From NCBI RefSeq assembly GCF_027920805.1, contig NZ_JANWOI010000002.1, forward strand, positions 620,001-684,000: DNA of 64,000 nucleotides, given 5' to 3'. This stretch comes from Govania unica. Lineage in GTDB: Bacteria > Pseudomonadota > Alphaproteobacteria > Sphingomonadales > Govanellaceae. Of the stretch, positions 25,161 to 33,853 are shown one piece after another; position 1 is the stretch's first letter, and each line of letters starts with the position of its first letter. Below the pieces are notes generated by a model, which searched no databases, was not told where the DNA came from, and was given only the letters and a program-made list of their open reading frames with translations. The translations under genes were made by a program, and so were the position numbers.

Positions 25161-26126
25161 ATGGCGTCTCTGGCTGATCCTGGCCGTAAAAAGATCACCA
25201 AGCACTCTGCCACCTGGGCTCTGGCCGAAATTGGCGACCGCTGGAGCTTCATCATCATCAGCGTGGCCTTTATCGGGACGCGGCGGTTCGAGGATTTTCT
25301 GAAACGCACAGGCTCGGCCCGAAGTACGCTTACGACCCGGCTACGCAGACTGGAAGCCTGTGGCATCCTGAAACGGCGTCCCTATCAGCAGGCGCCACTC
25401 CGAGAAGAATATTTTCTAACCCAGAAAGGGCTGGAGCTCTATCCGCAGGTCATGATGAGCTGGGTATGGGAGCGTAAATGGGGCGTGCCCTATGAGGCCA
25501 TAGCCAGCGAGCTTGTTCACAAGACATGCGGTCATGCCTTTACACCACGCCTTGAATGCGGCCATTGCCATCAGGATGTGACAGCCAGTACTTGCCGCAT
25601 ATTGCCGGGGCCCGGAGCGGGCACGGAGGATGCCCCGCAGACCCGGATAATGCGTCGGCTCAATAATAATTCCACCGCCATGCCGAAAGATGGCATTCCG
25701 TCGCAAATTGCCGATATCGTCGGCGACCGCTGGACCGCGTTGACGATCTCGACGCAATTTTATGGTCTGCATAAATTCGCGGAAATCCAGAACGCCATTG
25801 GCATTGCCGCCAATATCCTCACCGACCGGCTGAAGATCCTTGAAGCTAATGATGTTCTGGAACGCAAGCCCTATCAAAGCCATCCGCCGCGCTATGACTA
25901 TCGGCTGACGGAGAAGGGCAAGGATATTTTCCCGATCAGCGTAACCGTCACCCATTGGGCCGATCGCTGGATTGCTGTGCCGGGGATGCCTCCACATATT
26001 TTACATCACAAGACATGTGGGCACGAACTCAAGCCACAACTGATCTGTAATGTCTGCAAGACCACACTGCACCCAAAGGACGTTGAGTTCAAAACCATCA
26101 ATGCATTGAGTCTATTAAAGAAATAA
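25161..26126 (+). CDS. Tandem HxlR-type regulator with paired cysteine clusters
   Basis: A 321-aa protein made of two HxlR-like winged-helix halves. Residues 18-110 (WALAEIGDRWSFIIISVAF...RSTLTTRLRRLEACGILKR) and 181-270 (SQIADIVGDRWTALTISTQF...ANILTDRLKILEANDVLER) are each a full DNA-binding unit. Each half ends with an HKTCGH...C-x2-C cluster (Cys123, Cys133, Cys136; Cys286, Cys296, Cys299), which looks like a zinc or redox site. Ordinary HxlR proteins have one domain of ~110 aa and act as dimers; this would be a fused dimer. ATG has AGGGAG upstream. Likely local regulator of the acyl-CoA cluster. Confidence 0.82.
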   Translation: MASLADPGRKKITKHSATWALAEIGDRWSFIIISVAFIGTRRFEDFLKRTGSARSTLTTRLRRLEACGILKRRPYQQAPLREEYFLTQKGLELYPQVMMSWVWERKWGVPYEAIASELVHKTCGHAFTPRLECGHCHQDVTASTCRILPGPGAGTEDAPQTRIMRRLNNNSTAMPKDGIPSQIADIVGDRWTALTISTQFYGLHKFAEIQNAIGIAANILTDRLKILEANDVLERKPYQSHPPRYDYRLTEKGKDIFPISVTVTHWADRWIAVPGMPPHILHHKTCGHELKPQLICNVCKTTLHPKDVEFKTINALSLLKK

Positions 26127-26153
26127 TAAGGTTGCATTAGAATACCAATGACA

Positions 26154-26182
26154 TTGACAGCCATGAATTCACGCAGTATCGT
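26154..26182 (+). promoter_or_regulatory. Candidate sigma-70 promoter of the acyl-CoA operon
   Basis: Consensus TTGACA (26154-26159), 17-bp spacer, TATCGT (26177-26182). It is placed between the regulator and the CoA ligase, and shares CATTGAC with the operator-like repeat at 24213. A GC hairpin follows at 26212-26235. Confidence 0.45.
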
Positions 26183-26322
26183 TTAATCAATTGCATAACG
26201 AAACTGACAAACCGGGATGCTTTCACAAAGCCCGGATGTAACAAAGATATAGGGACCTCTATCTTGGGACGATGATGCCTGCGCTGCAGGATCATCCTGG
26301 CGACTACTGGGAGCCTTTCGTC

Positions 26323-28122
26323 ATGACTGAACAGGCTATAACGCTGCCGCCTTATCGCAAGGTCAGCTTTCCGTCCGCCGCAATGAATGCGGAGTGGCGG
26401 GAGGACGGTACGATTATCGTGTCCCCGGTGACGTCTTTGGAGGCTTTTGTTCCAAGCATTTCCTCTGGTCTACAAAGGCGTGCCGCGCACGAGCCGGAGC
26501 GGATGTTTCTTGCTCAGCGCAAAGGTCTGGATCGGCAGTGGCAGTTTAAAACCAATGCCGACATCAAACGTGAAACAGATGCTGTGGCGCAATGGCTGTT
26601 GAATCTCAGCATTGAGGGGCAGCGTCCTATGCTGATCCTGTCCGCCAACAGTATCGAACATGCGGTAATGCGCTTTGGGGCAATGAGTGCGGGGGTTCCG
26701 ATCTGCCCCGTGAGCGTCAATTATGCGCGGATCAAGGGCAGTTATGAACGGCTTCGCCATGTGGTCGAGCTTATTCGTCCCGCGGTTGTCTTTGCCGATG
26801 ACACTGCATTTTATAAAGACGCACTTGAAAGCATCGACTTTGCAGATGCGCTGATCGTTACACAGCATCCTGAAAGTTTGTCGGTGCCTGCTGTCAGTTA
26901 TGAAGCTGTGCTGTCAACGCCTGTGCAGGCTGGTTTGGATGACCATATCAAGGCGCTCGATCCCGATGCGCCGGCGGCTTATATGCTGACGTCGGGATCT
27001 ACCGGTAAACCCAAAGCCGTGATCCAGACCCAGCGCATGATGGCGACCAATATCCAGCAGGCTTTGCAGGTCATGCGGGAGGCTAATGGTTGGGCGGATC
27101 TGGTGCTTGACTGGATGCCCTGGAGCCATGTGGCAGGGACCTCGAACCTGCTTGGGACTTTGATGGGGGGCGGCAGTTTCTATATCGATGACGGCAAGCC
27201 CCTGCCCGGTCTTTTTGAGGAATCGATCCGCAATCTCAAGGAAATTCCAGTCCGCTATTTCAGCAATGTACCCGCGGGCTACGCCATGCTGGCCGATGCG
27301 CTTGAACGGGATGACGATTTGCGGCGGATTTTTTTCAGCCAGTTGCGTCTGTTCCTCTATGGCGGCGCGGGTCTGTCGCAACCGCTCTATGATCGCCTGC
27401 AACGCATGGCTATCGAGAGCACGGGCGAACGCATTTTCTTCACCACCGGTTATGGCGCGACCGAAACCACGTCCGGCAGCATGTCGATTTATTATCACAG
27501 CGAAGAAGTTGGCATCGGTCTGCCGCTTCCCGGCACCACCGTCAAACTTGTGCCTTACGGGGACCGTTATGAAGTGCGCATGAAGGGCGATGTCGTGACG
27601 CCCGGCTATCTCAATATGCCGGAAAAGAATGCCGAGATTTTTGACGACGAGGGCTTCTATAAACTGGGTGATGCCGCACGCTTCATCGATCCCGATAATC
27701 TTCAGCGTGGCTTTGCCTTTGCCGGGCGGCTTGCTGAGGAATTCAAACTCGATACCGGGACCTGGGTCTCCGGCGGCGTTGTGCGGGCGGAAGCTCTGAA
27801 GGCGCTCGACCCGCTTGCCCGTGAAGCTTTGGTATGCGGCGAACGGCGGGCCTATATCGCTTTGTTGATTTGGCCGAGCGAAGCGACCATCGGCGATATC
27901 CCGGCATTCGTGCGGGAGCGGCTCCGGAGCTATAACGCAACTCATGGCCAGAAAAGTATGAGGATTGAACGGGTGATGTTCCTGAGCGAACCGCCCAGTG
28001 TCGATGCCCATGAAGTTTCTGAAAAAGGATCCATCAATCAGCTGTTGGCGCTGCAACGACGCGCGGCCGATGTGGAGCGACTCTATGCCGATCATCCCGA
28101 TGATAGCGTGATTGTCATTTGA
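26323..28122 (+). CDS. Acyl/aryl-CoA synthetase (feruloyl-CoA synthase-like)
   Basis: A 599-aa AMP-forming ligase. The P-loop YMLTSGSTGKPKAVIQT and the GYGATETTS motif are intact, and an AGRLAEEFKLDTGTWV segment replaces the usual GR-D-IKSGG hinge, as in the feruloyl-CoA synthase group. It activates a carboxylic acid to its CoA thioester using ATP. Start at ATG 26323 (GGGAG upstream) is preferred over 26272. It heads the run of beta-oxidation genes, so it is the entry step of the pathway. No enoyl-CoA hydratase/aldolase of the ferulate route is present, so the substrate need not be ferulate. Confidence 0.85.
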   Translation: MTEQAITLPPYRKVSFPSAAMNAEWREDGTIIVSPVTSLEAFVPSISSGLQRRAAHEPERMFLAQRKGLDRQWQFKTNADIKRETDAVAQWLLNLSIEGQRPMLILSANSIEHAVMRFGAMSAGVPICPVSVNYARIKGSYERLRHVVELIRPAVVFADDTAFYKDALESIDFADALIVTQHPESLSVPAVSYEAVLSTPVQAGLDDHIKALDPDAPAAYMLTSGSTGKPKAVIQTQRMMATNIQQALQVMREANGWADLVLDWMPWSHVAGTSNLLGTLMGGGSFYIDDGKPLPGLFEESIRNLKEIPVRYFSNVPAGYAMLADALERDDDLRRIFFSQLRLFLYGGAGLSQPLYDRLQRMAIESTGERIFFTTGYGATETTSGSMSIYYHSEEVGIGLPLPGTTVKLVPYGDRYEVRMKGDVVTPGYLNMPEKNAEIFDDEGFYKLGDAARFIDPDNLQRGFAFAGRLAEEFKLDTGTWVSGGVVRAEALKALDPLAREALVCGERRAYIALLIWPSEATIGDIPAFVRERLRSYNATHGQKSMRIERVMFLSEPPSVDAHEVSEKGSINQLLALQRRAADVERLYADHPDDSVIVI

Positions 28123-28145
28123 AAATAAAATAAGGAGGAAGGTCC

Positions 28146-28682
28146 ATGTCCCTATCGTCATCGCGTGATCCAGAAATACAGGCGCTGCTTGATAAGCAAG
28201 CCATTCAGGAAGTTCTCGTACGTTACCTGCGTGGTGCTGACCGGGCCGATGCCGATCTGATACGGCGTTGCTATCACCCGGATGCGACGGAAGACCATGG
28301 CGGTACTTATAGCGGCACGGCATCCGATTATGTGGATATGATCACCCCGAATATCGGTAAGGCAAAGGTTCTCAGTCACGCCATCAGCAATATTCTGATC
28401 GAACTTGAAAGCGATAGTCTCGCCTTTTCGGAATGCTATATCACGACCTTTGGGCGCTGCAAAAAAGATGGTGAGTATTTCGACACCTTGACCCTCGCTC
28501 GTGCGTTCGATCGGTTTGAAAGACGCAATAGTGAATGGCGGATCGCCGCCCGCCGCATGGCCTGGGAATGGAACCATGAAATGCCGGTGACGGAAAATTG
28601 GGGCCGTGGCCTGATCGCCCCGGATCCAAGCGTTCTCGTGCGCGGTGCAAAAAAACCGCTTGATATCATTTACCAGCGCTGA
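28146..28682 (+). CDS. SnoaL-like (NTF2-fold) protein
   Basis: A 178-aa protein with an N-terminal DKQAIQEVLVRYLRGADRADADLIRRCYHPDATEDHG segment characteristic of SnoaL_4-type NTF2-like domains. These include ring hydroxylating beta subunit-like folds, dehydratases and isomerases, often in steroid or aromatic degradation clusters. The Tyr and Asp/His of the pocket are present but I cannot derive a reaction. AAGGAGGAAGG upstream gives strong translation. It lies 23 bp after the ligase gene. Confidence 0.75.
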   Translation: MSLSSSRDPEIQALLDKQAIQEVLVRYLRGADRADADLIRRCYHPDATEDHGGTYSGTASDYVDMITPNIGKAKVLSHAISNILIELESDSLAFSECYITTFGRCKKDGEYFDTLTLARAFDRFERRNSEWRIAARRMAWEWNHEMPVTENWGRGLIAPDPSVLVRGAKKPLDIIYQR

Positions 28683-28704
28683 TCGCTGTCCGGGAGTATG
28701 CGTG

Positions 28705-29493
28705 ATGACGGAAACCTTGGAAATTCTGGTCTTGAATTTCGCGATCATTGTCGGTTGCATGGTTTTGTTGTGGCTGATCAGTATTCCGTTAAAGGACGTA
28801 AGTTTTATTGACAGCTTCTGGGCGCTTGGTTGTGTGCTGCTTGCGGTCTCGACTTATTTTCTGTCATCCGGCACGCCGGATCGCAAACTTCTGATTTTGG
28901 CTCTGACGGCGGCTTGGGGTTTGCGCCTTGGCGGATATATTTTCTGGCGCTGGCAGCATGAAGGTGCTGATGGGCGCTATGTGGCGCTGCTGAAAAAAGC
29001 TCAGGGTAATGTGAATCTATTCAGTCTGCGTAAGGTTTTTTTACTACAGGCTCCGCTGTTATGGATCACATCCCTGCCCGCCCAGATGGGTCAGATCCCG
29101 GCTGAGCCTGTGTCGCTTGGTGTTCTGGCTGCGATCGGTACGGCACTTGCGCTTGTCGGCATTTTCTTTGAAACCGTGGGTGACTGGCAACTTGCTCGTT
29201 TCAAGAATGATCCGGACAACCACGGAAAAGTTATGGATCGCGGACTTTGGCGATATACTCGGCATCCGAATTATTTTGGCGATGCCTGCGTTTGGTGGGG
29301 TATTTTTCTCGTCGCGGCAGAAACAAAATTTGGGTTTCTGTCTATTTTCGGTCCGCTTTTTCTCACCTTCACGCTGGTGAAATGGAGTGGCGCCGCCCTG
29401 CTTGAGCGACGCATGAAACGCTCTCGTCCGGGGTATGAGGATTATGTGCGCCGCACCAGCGGATTCCTTCCCTGGCCGCCGAAAAAGGCTTGA
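28705..29493 (+). CDS. DUF1295-family membrane protein
   Basis: A 262-aa integral membrane protein with about six helices and the DUF1295 signature: DSFWALG near residue 38, WGLRLGGYIFWR, and a C-terminal RYTRHPNYFGDACVWWG followed by GYEDYVRRTSGFLPWPPK. The family is related to steroid 5-alpha-reductases and isoprenylcysteine methyltransferases, whose C-terminal half binds NADPH or SAM. It may reduce or methylate a lipid-like intermediate. ATG at 28705 (GGGAG upstream) follows the previous gene by 22 bp. Confidence 0.8.
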   Translation: MTETLEILVLNFAIIVGCMVLLWLISIPLKDVSFIDSFWALGCVLLAVSTYFLSSGTPDRKLLILALTAAWGLRLGGYIFWRWQHEGADGRYVALLKKAQGNVNLFSLRKVFLLQAPLLWITSLPAQMGQIPAEPVSLGVLAAIGTALALVGIFFETVGDWQLARFKNDPDNHGKVMDRGLWRYTRHPNYFGDACVWWGIFLVAAETKFGFLSIFGPLFLTFTLVKWSGAALLERRMKRSRPGYEDYVRRTSGFLPWPPKKA

Positions 29494-29495
29494 CC

Positions 29496-31253
29496 ATGAC
29501 GATTTACAAAGCCCCTCACGAAGAACAGTTTTTCATTCTTGAGCATCTGCTTGGCCTTGATCATTTCAAATCCATGCCGCGATACGCCGATCTGTCTGAT
29601 GATCTGATTGAATCCGTCCTGACGGAAACAGCCAAGCTTTTTGAGAATATCTGGCATCCGCTCAACCAGAAAGCCGATATGTCAGGCGGCTGCAAATTGA
29701 CCGCTGATGGCGTAAAAGTCCCTGAAGACTTTCATGCTGCGCATAAGGCCTATGTGGATGGTGGCTGGATCGCGCTTGCCATGGATCCGGCTTATGGCGG
29801 GCAAGGATTGCCGGAAACACTGGCCTTTTCCATGCTTGAGCAGGCCGTGTCCGCCAACACAAGCCTCTGTGGATTTTACGGTTGCAAGTCCGCCGCCACC
29901 ACCATTCTCACCCATGGTAATGCCGAACAAAAAGCCACCTATGTGGAAAATCTCGCGACCGGCCAATGGGGCGGCACCATGTGTCTGACCGAGCCCCATT
30001 GCGGCAGCGATCTCGGCCTATTGCGCACGCGGGCCGAGCCGCAGGGGAATGGCACTTATAAAATCACCGGGCAGAAAATTTTCATCACCGGCGGTGATCA
30101 TGATCTGACGGACAATATCATCCATCTGGTGTTGGCCCGCCTGCCCGACGCGCCGCCTGGGGTCAAAGGTATCAGTCTGTTCATCGTGCCGAAAATCATG
30201 GCGGATGGATCACGCAACAGCCTCTCATGTACAGCTGTTGAAAAGAAAATGGGTCTGACCGCCAGCGCCACCTGCGCCATGGAATTCGAAGCGGCCATAG
30301 GCTTTCTTTTGGGAGCGGAGCATCGTGGCCTGAACGCCATGTTCACCATGATCAACGAGTCCCGCCTGAGCGTCTCCATGCAGGCTTATGCGCTGGCCGA
30401 GATTGCAACCCAGAACGCCGTCGCCTATGCCCATGATCGGTTGCAGGGCCGTTATATCGGCGGTGCACGCGACGAAGGTGCGGTGGCCGATCCGATCATT
30501 GTGCATCCCGATGTACAGCGCCTGCTGATCCTTAATCGCGCCTATATCGAAGCGGCGCGGGCGGCCATTTACTGGTCAGTTATGCAGATGGATATTTCGC
30601 GTCATCATCCGGACGACGAAACGCGACGCGCTGCGGAGGACATTTTGTCCTTCATGACTCCGGTGCTCAAGGGCTATCTGACTGAAGAAGGGTTTGAGGC
30701 CACGAGTCGGGCGCTCCAATGTTTCGGTGGTCATGGCTATATCCGCGACACCGGTGTCGAACAGTTTTTGCGCGATACACGCATCACCATGATTTATGAA
30801 GGTACCACAGGCATTCAGGCGCTTGATCTTCTGGGCCGCAAGATGAAATTCTATCCGGCGTTTCTGAAATATCTGAAAGATTTTACAGACGGCAGCGATT
30901 TTCCAGATGATCTCAGAGCCTATAGAGACGCACTCAAATCCGCGATCGAGGTGATGGAGCAAGCGCGGGCCATCGTGATGGCGCTCGCGTCCGACAATCC
31001 TCATGCCTATGCCGGCGTTTCTGTTTATTTCCTGCGCATCGTGGCGCTTTTGACCATGGGCTATTTCTGGGGTTTGATGGTGCAAGCCGCCATGCAATCC
31101 AAAGATTCGCGCTTTGGCGAAGATTTCCGGGCCCGGAAAAAGCTGACGGCCGATGCCTATTTTGCGCTGGTGATGCCGGAGATTCACGCGCTTCATCATA
31201 AGATCAAGGCGGGAGCCAATTCATTCCCTGATCTTCGTTCCGTTTTCGCTTAA
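29496..31253 (+). CDS. Acyl-CoA dehydrogenase with extended C-terminal domain
   Basis: A 585-aa flavoprotein of the acyl-CoA dehydrogenase family, long subgroup (DmdC/FadE-like with a C-terminal extension). It shows CLTEPHCGSDLGLLRTRA (FAD/substrate loop), ITGQKIFITGGDHDL, CFGGHGYIRDTGVEQFLRDTRI and the catalytic-base region MIYEGTTGIQALDLLGRK. It introduces the alpha-beta double bond in the CoA thioester. ATG at 29496 overlaps nothing but follows the previous stop by two bases; a TTG at 29490 is rejected. Part of the operon between the ligase and thiolase. Confidence 0.9.
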   Translation: MTIYKAPHEEQFFILEHLLGLDHFKSMPRYADLSDDLIESVLTETAKLFENIWHPLNQKADMSGGCKLTADGVKVPEDFHAAHKAYVDGGWIALAMDPAYGGQGLPETLAFSMLEQAVSANTSLCGFYGCKSAATTILTHGNAEQKATYVENLATGQWGGTMCLTEPHCGSDLGLLRTRAEPQGNGTYKITGQKIFITGGDHDLTDNIIHLVLARLPDAPPGVKGISLFIVPKIMADGSRNSLSCTAVEKKMGLTASATCAMEFEAAIGFLLGAEHRGLNAMFTMINESRLSVSMQAYALAEIATQNAVAYAHDRLQGRYIGGARDEGAVADPIIVHPDVQRLLILNRAYIEAARAAIYWSVMQMDISRHHPDDETRRAAEDILSFMTPVLKGYLTEEGFEATSRALQCFGGHGYIRDTGVEQFLRDTRITMIYEGTTGIQALDLLGRKMKFYPAFLKYLKDFTDGSDFPDDLRAYRDALKSAIEVMEQARAIVMALASDNPHAYAGVSVYFLRIVALLTMGYFWGLMVQAAMQSKDSRFGEDFRARKKLTADAYFALVMPEIHALHHKIKAGANSFPDLRSVFA

Positions 31254-31273
31254 TTTCTGTACGGGAGACCCTC

Positions 31274-32458
31274 ATGGTCGAGATTGCCATTGTTTCAACA
31301 GCGCGCACTCCCATAGGCCGGGCTTACAAGGGGGCATTCAATGACACCTCAGGCGCGGCTTTGGCTGGTCATTGCGTGCGGCATGTGGTGGCGCGGGCCG
31401 GTGTCGCATCGGATGAAGTTGAAGATGTCATCCTCGGTTGTGGTATTCCCGAAGGCACCACAGGCATGAACATTGCCCGACAATCGGTGTTCACTGGTGG
31501 CCTTCCGGTCAGCACGGCGGGCGCCACCGTCAACCGTGCCTGCGCGTCGGGTTTGCAAGCCATTTCCATCGCTGCTCAGCGCATTGCCATGGATGGCGTG
31601 CGGGTGGCCATCGGCGGCGGTGTCGAGTCTGTGTCGCTAGTGCAGAACGAGCATATGAACATGTATCGGGTGGCCGCGCGCGAAGTGCTGAAGATTGCCC
31701 CCGCCGCCTATATGCCCATGTTGAACACCGCCGAAGTGGTGGCCAAGCGCTATGGCATCACCCGTGAGCAACAGGACGAATATGCTTTCCAAAGCCAGAT
31801 GCGCACAGCGGCAGCGCAGGCGCGTGGTGCATTCGACGCTGAAATCGTACCGCTCACCACTCAGAAGCTCATCAAAGATCCGAATTCGGGAGAGATGGTG
31901 AGGCAGGAAGTCACCCTGTTGCAAGACGAAGGTAACCGTGCCGACACCACCCTCGCCGGTCTCTCCAGTCTAAAGCCTGTGGTCGATGAGGCGGGGTCTG
32001 TGACAGCGGGGAATTCATCGCAATTGTCGGACGGAGCCTCGGCCTGTCTTCTGATGGATGCAAAACTTGCCGAACAGCGCAACATACAGCCGCTCGGTCT
32101 TTATCGTGGTTTGTCAGTGGTGGGCTGCGAGCCCGATGAAATGGGGATCGGACCCGTGTTCGCCATTCCGCCTCTTTTGAAGCGCCATGGTCTCACCATG
32201 GATGATATCGGTCTGTGGGAACTGAACGAGGCCTTCGCGGTCCAAGTCATTTATTGCCGCGACCGTTTGGGGATTCCGAATGATCGTCTCAATGTGAATG
32301 GCGGTTCGATTTCAATCGGTCATCCTTACGGCGTCACTGGATCGCGTCTCACTGGGCATGCGCTCATTGAAGGCAAGCGCCGGGGCGTGCGTTATGCTGT
32401 GGTTACCATGTGCGTTGGCATGGGCATGGGGGCCGCGGCGCTGTTTGAGATCGTCTAG
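31274..32458 (+). CDS. Acetyl-CoA C-acyltransferase (thiolase)
   Basis: A 394-aa thiolase II with all active-site signatures: Cys90 in [10 protein letters not shown], the GGVESVS loop, [19 protein letters not shown] (catalytic His) and the second Cys in [12 protein letters not shown]. It cleaves 3-oxoacyl-CoA to acetyl-CoA and a shortened acyl-CoA. It lies 20 bp after the dehydrogenase and 11 bp before the MaoC gene, so it is co-transcribed. Stop is TAG. Confidence 0.93.
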   Translation: MVEIAIVSTARTPIGRAYKGAFNDTSGAALAGHCVRHVVARAGVASDEVEDVILGCGIPEGTTGMNIARQSVFTGGLPVSTAGATVNRACASGLQAISIAAQRIAMDGVRVAIGGGVESVSLVQNEHMNMYRVAAREVLKIAPAAYMPMLNTAEVVAKRYGITREQQDEYAFQSQMRTAAAQARGAFDAEIVPLTTQKLIKDPNSGEMVRQEVTLLQDEGNRADTTLAGLSSLKPVVDEAGSVTAGNSSQLSDGASACLLMDAKLAEQRNIQPLGLYRGLSVVGCEPDEMGIGPVFAIPPLLKRHGLTMDDIGLWELNEAFAVQVIYCRDRLGIPNDRLNVNGGSISIGHPYGVTGSRLTGHALIEGKRRGVRYAVVTMCVGMGMGAAALFEIV

Positions 32459-32469
32459 GGAGAGACGGA

Positions 32470-32934
32470 ATGCTGAAGACAATTCCTAAAGATCAGCTCA
32501 CCGATTATGTCGGTAAGGAACTTGGGATATCGGATTGGTTTCTGGTCGATCAGGATAGGGTCAACCGTTTCGCCGATGTGACGCTGGACCATCAATTCAT
32601 TCATGTGGACCCGGAGCGGGCCGCCAAGGAGACCATGCTTGGCGGCACTATTGCCCATGGTTTTCTGACGCTCTCGCTGCTGCCGCATCTGATTGAAAAT
32701 CTGATCATCGTGCCTGAAGGCATGACCTGGGGCATGAATTACGGGTTTGAAAAAATCCGATTTCTCGCACCCCTGCGTGTCGGGTCGGAAATCCGTGCCC
32801 GCCTGACCTTACGCAATCTGACCGAACGTAATCGCGGACAGTATCAGTTCACCTTCGATGTCTCGGTCGAGGTCAAGGGATCGGACAAACCGATCCTTGT
32901 AGCCGAATGGCTCAGCCTGATTTTTGCCGAGTGA
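32470..32934 (+). CDS. MaoC-family (R)-specific enoyl-CoA hydratase
   Basis: A 154-aa hot-dog-fold protein with the hydratase-2 motif FADVTLDHQFIHVDPERA followed by GGTIAHGFLTLSLLPHL, which holds the catalytic Asp and His. It adds water to 2-enoyl-CoA to give the (R)-3-hydroxyacyl-CoA, which matches the SDR-type hydroxyacyl dehydrogenases of this cluster rather than a FadB-type enzyme. Ten bases separate it from the next gene. Confidence 0.9.
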   Translation: MLKTIPKDQLTDYVGKELGISDWFLVDQDRVNRFADVTLDHQFIHVDPERAAKETMLGGTIAHGFLTLSLLPHLIENLIIVPEGMTWGMNYGFEKIRFLAPLRVGSEIRARLTLRNLTERNRGQYQFTFDVSVEVKGSDKPILVAEWLSLIFAE

Positions 32935-32944
32935 GGACAGAGCA

Positions 32945-33853
32945 ATGACCCCTATTCGTTTTGACAATCGTGTGGCCATCGTCACCGGCGCAGGCCTTGG
33001 TCTTGGCCGTGCCCATGCGTTGGCGCTTGCGGCGCGCGGCGCAAAGGTCGTCGTCAATGATTTCGGCGGCAGCCTGAGTGGTGAAGGCGGATCGGAAGGC
33101 CCGGCTGAGAAAATCGTCGCCGAAATCCGCGCAGCAGGTGGTGAGGCCATCGCGAATACCGCCGACGTCACCAATTTCAACGCAGTGACCGCCATGGTTC
33201 TGCAAGCCATGGACAAATGGGGGCGGGTCGACATTCTCGTCAATAATGCCGGTGTGTTGCGGGACAAATCCTTCAACAAAATGACCGTCGAAGATTTCAG
33301 CTTTGTGGTTGGCGTGCATCTCATGGGATCGGTCCATTGCAGCAAGGCGGTTTGGGACATCATGCGCGACCAGAATTATGGCCGCATTTGCATGACCTCA
33401 TCTCCGTCGGGGCTTTATGGCAATTACGGCCAGTCGAATTACAGTGCCGCCAAAATGGCTGTGATCGGACTGATGAACACGCTGCATATCGAAGGGGCAA
33501 AACACGATATCCGCGTCAATACACTGGTGCCCGCCGCCGCCACCCGCATGACGGAAGGGCTGATGCCGGATAATCTCGCAGCCCTTCTTCGGCCCGAGGC
33601 GGCGACGGCAGGCATGCTGACTCTGGTCGATGAAAACGCGCCCAATCATTATATTCTGAGCGCGGCGGGCGGTGGTTATGCACGCTGCCAGCTTTATGAA
33701 ACCGATGGCATTTTCCTTGCGGCCGAAGATCAAACTCCGGAAAACATCCGCGCAGCTTTTGCCGCGATCAATGACCCGACAGGACAAAAAGTCTTCGAGA
33801 ACGGTATGGAACAGGCCATGAAACTGATGGCTAAGGCGGCCAAGGTTATTTAG
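32945..33853 (+). CDS. SDR-family (3R)-hydroxyacyl-CoA dehydrogenase
   Basis: A 302-aa SDR with the type found in multifunctional enzyme 2: VTGAGLGLGRAHALALAARGAKVVVNDFGG, then GGEAIANTADVTN, VNNAGVLRDKSF and SPSGLYGNYGQSNYSAAKMA (Tyr, Lys). The C-terminal ~70 residues extend past the core fold. It oxidises the (R)-hydroxyacyl-CoA made by the MaoC protein. ATG at 32945 (GAGGA upstream) is chosen over an earlier frame. Its TAG stop overlaps the stop of the convergent MFS gene. Confidence 0.88.
   Translation: MTPIRFDNRVAIVTGAGLGLGRAHALALAARGAKVVVNDFGGSLSGEGGSEGPAEKIVAEIRAAGGEAIANTADVTNFNAVTAMVLQAMDKWGRVDILVNNAGVLRDKSFNKMTVEDFSFVVGVHLMGSVHCSKAVWDIMRDQNYGRICMTSSPSGLYGNYGQSNYSAAKMAVIGLMNTLHIEGAKHDIRVNTLVPAAATRMTEGLMPDNLAALLRPEAATAGMLTLVDENAPNHYILSAAGGGYARCQLYETDGIFLAAEDQTPENIRAAFAAINDPTGQKVFENGMEQAMKLMAKAAKVI

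Noticed and set aside
26914-28323. 469-codon minus-strand frame over the CoA ligase
   Set aside because: Antisense shadow of the ligase with no ribosome site.
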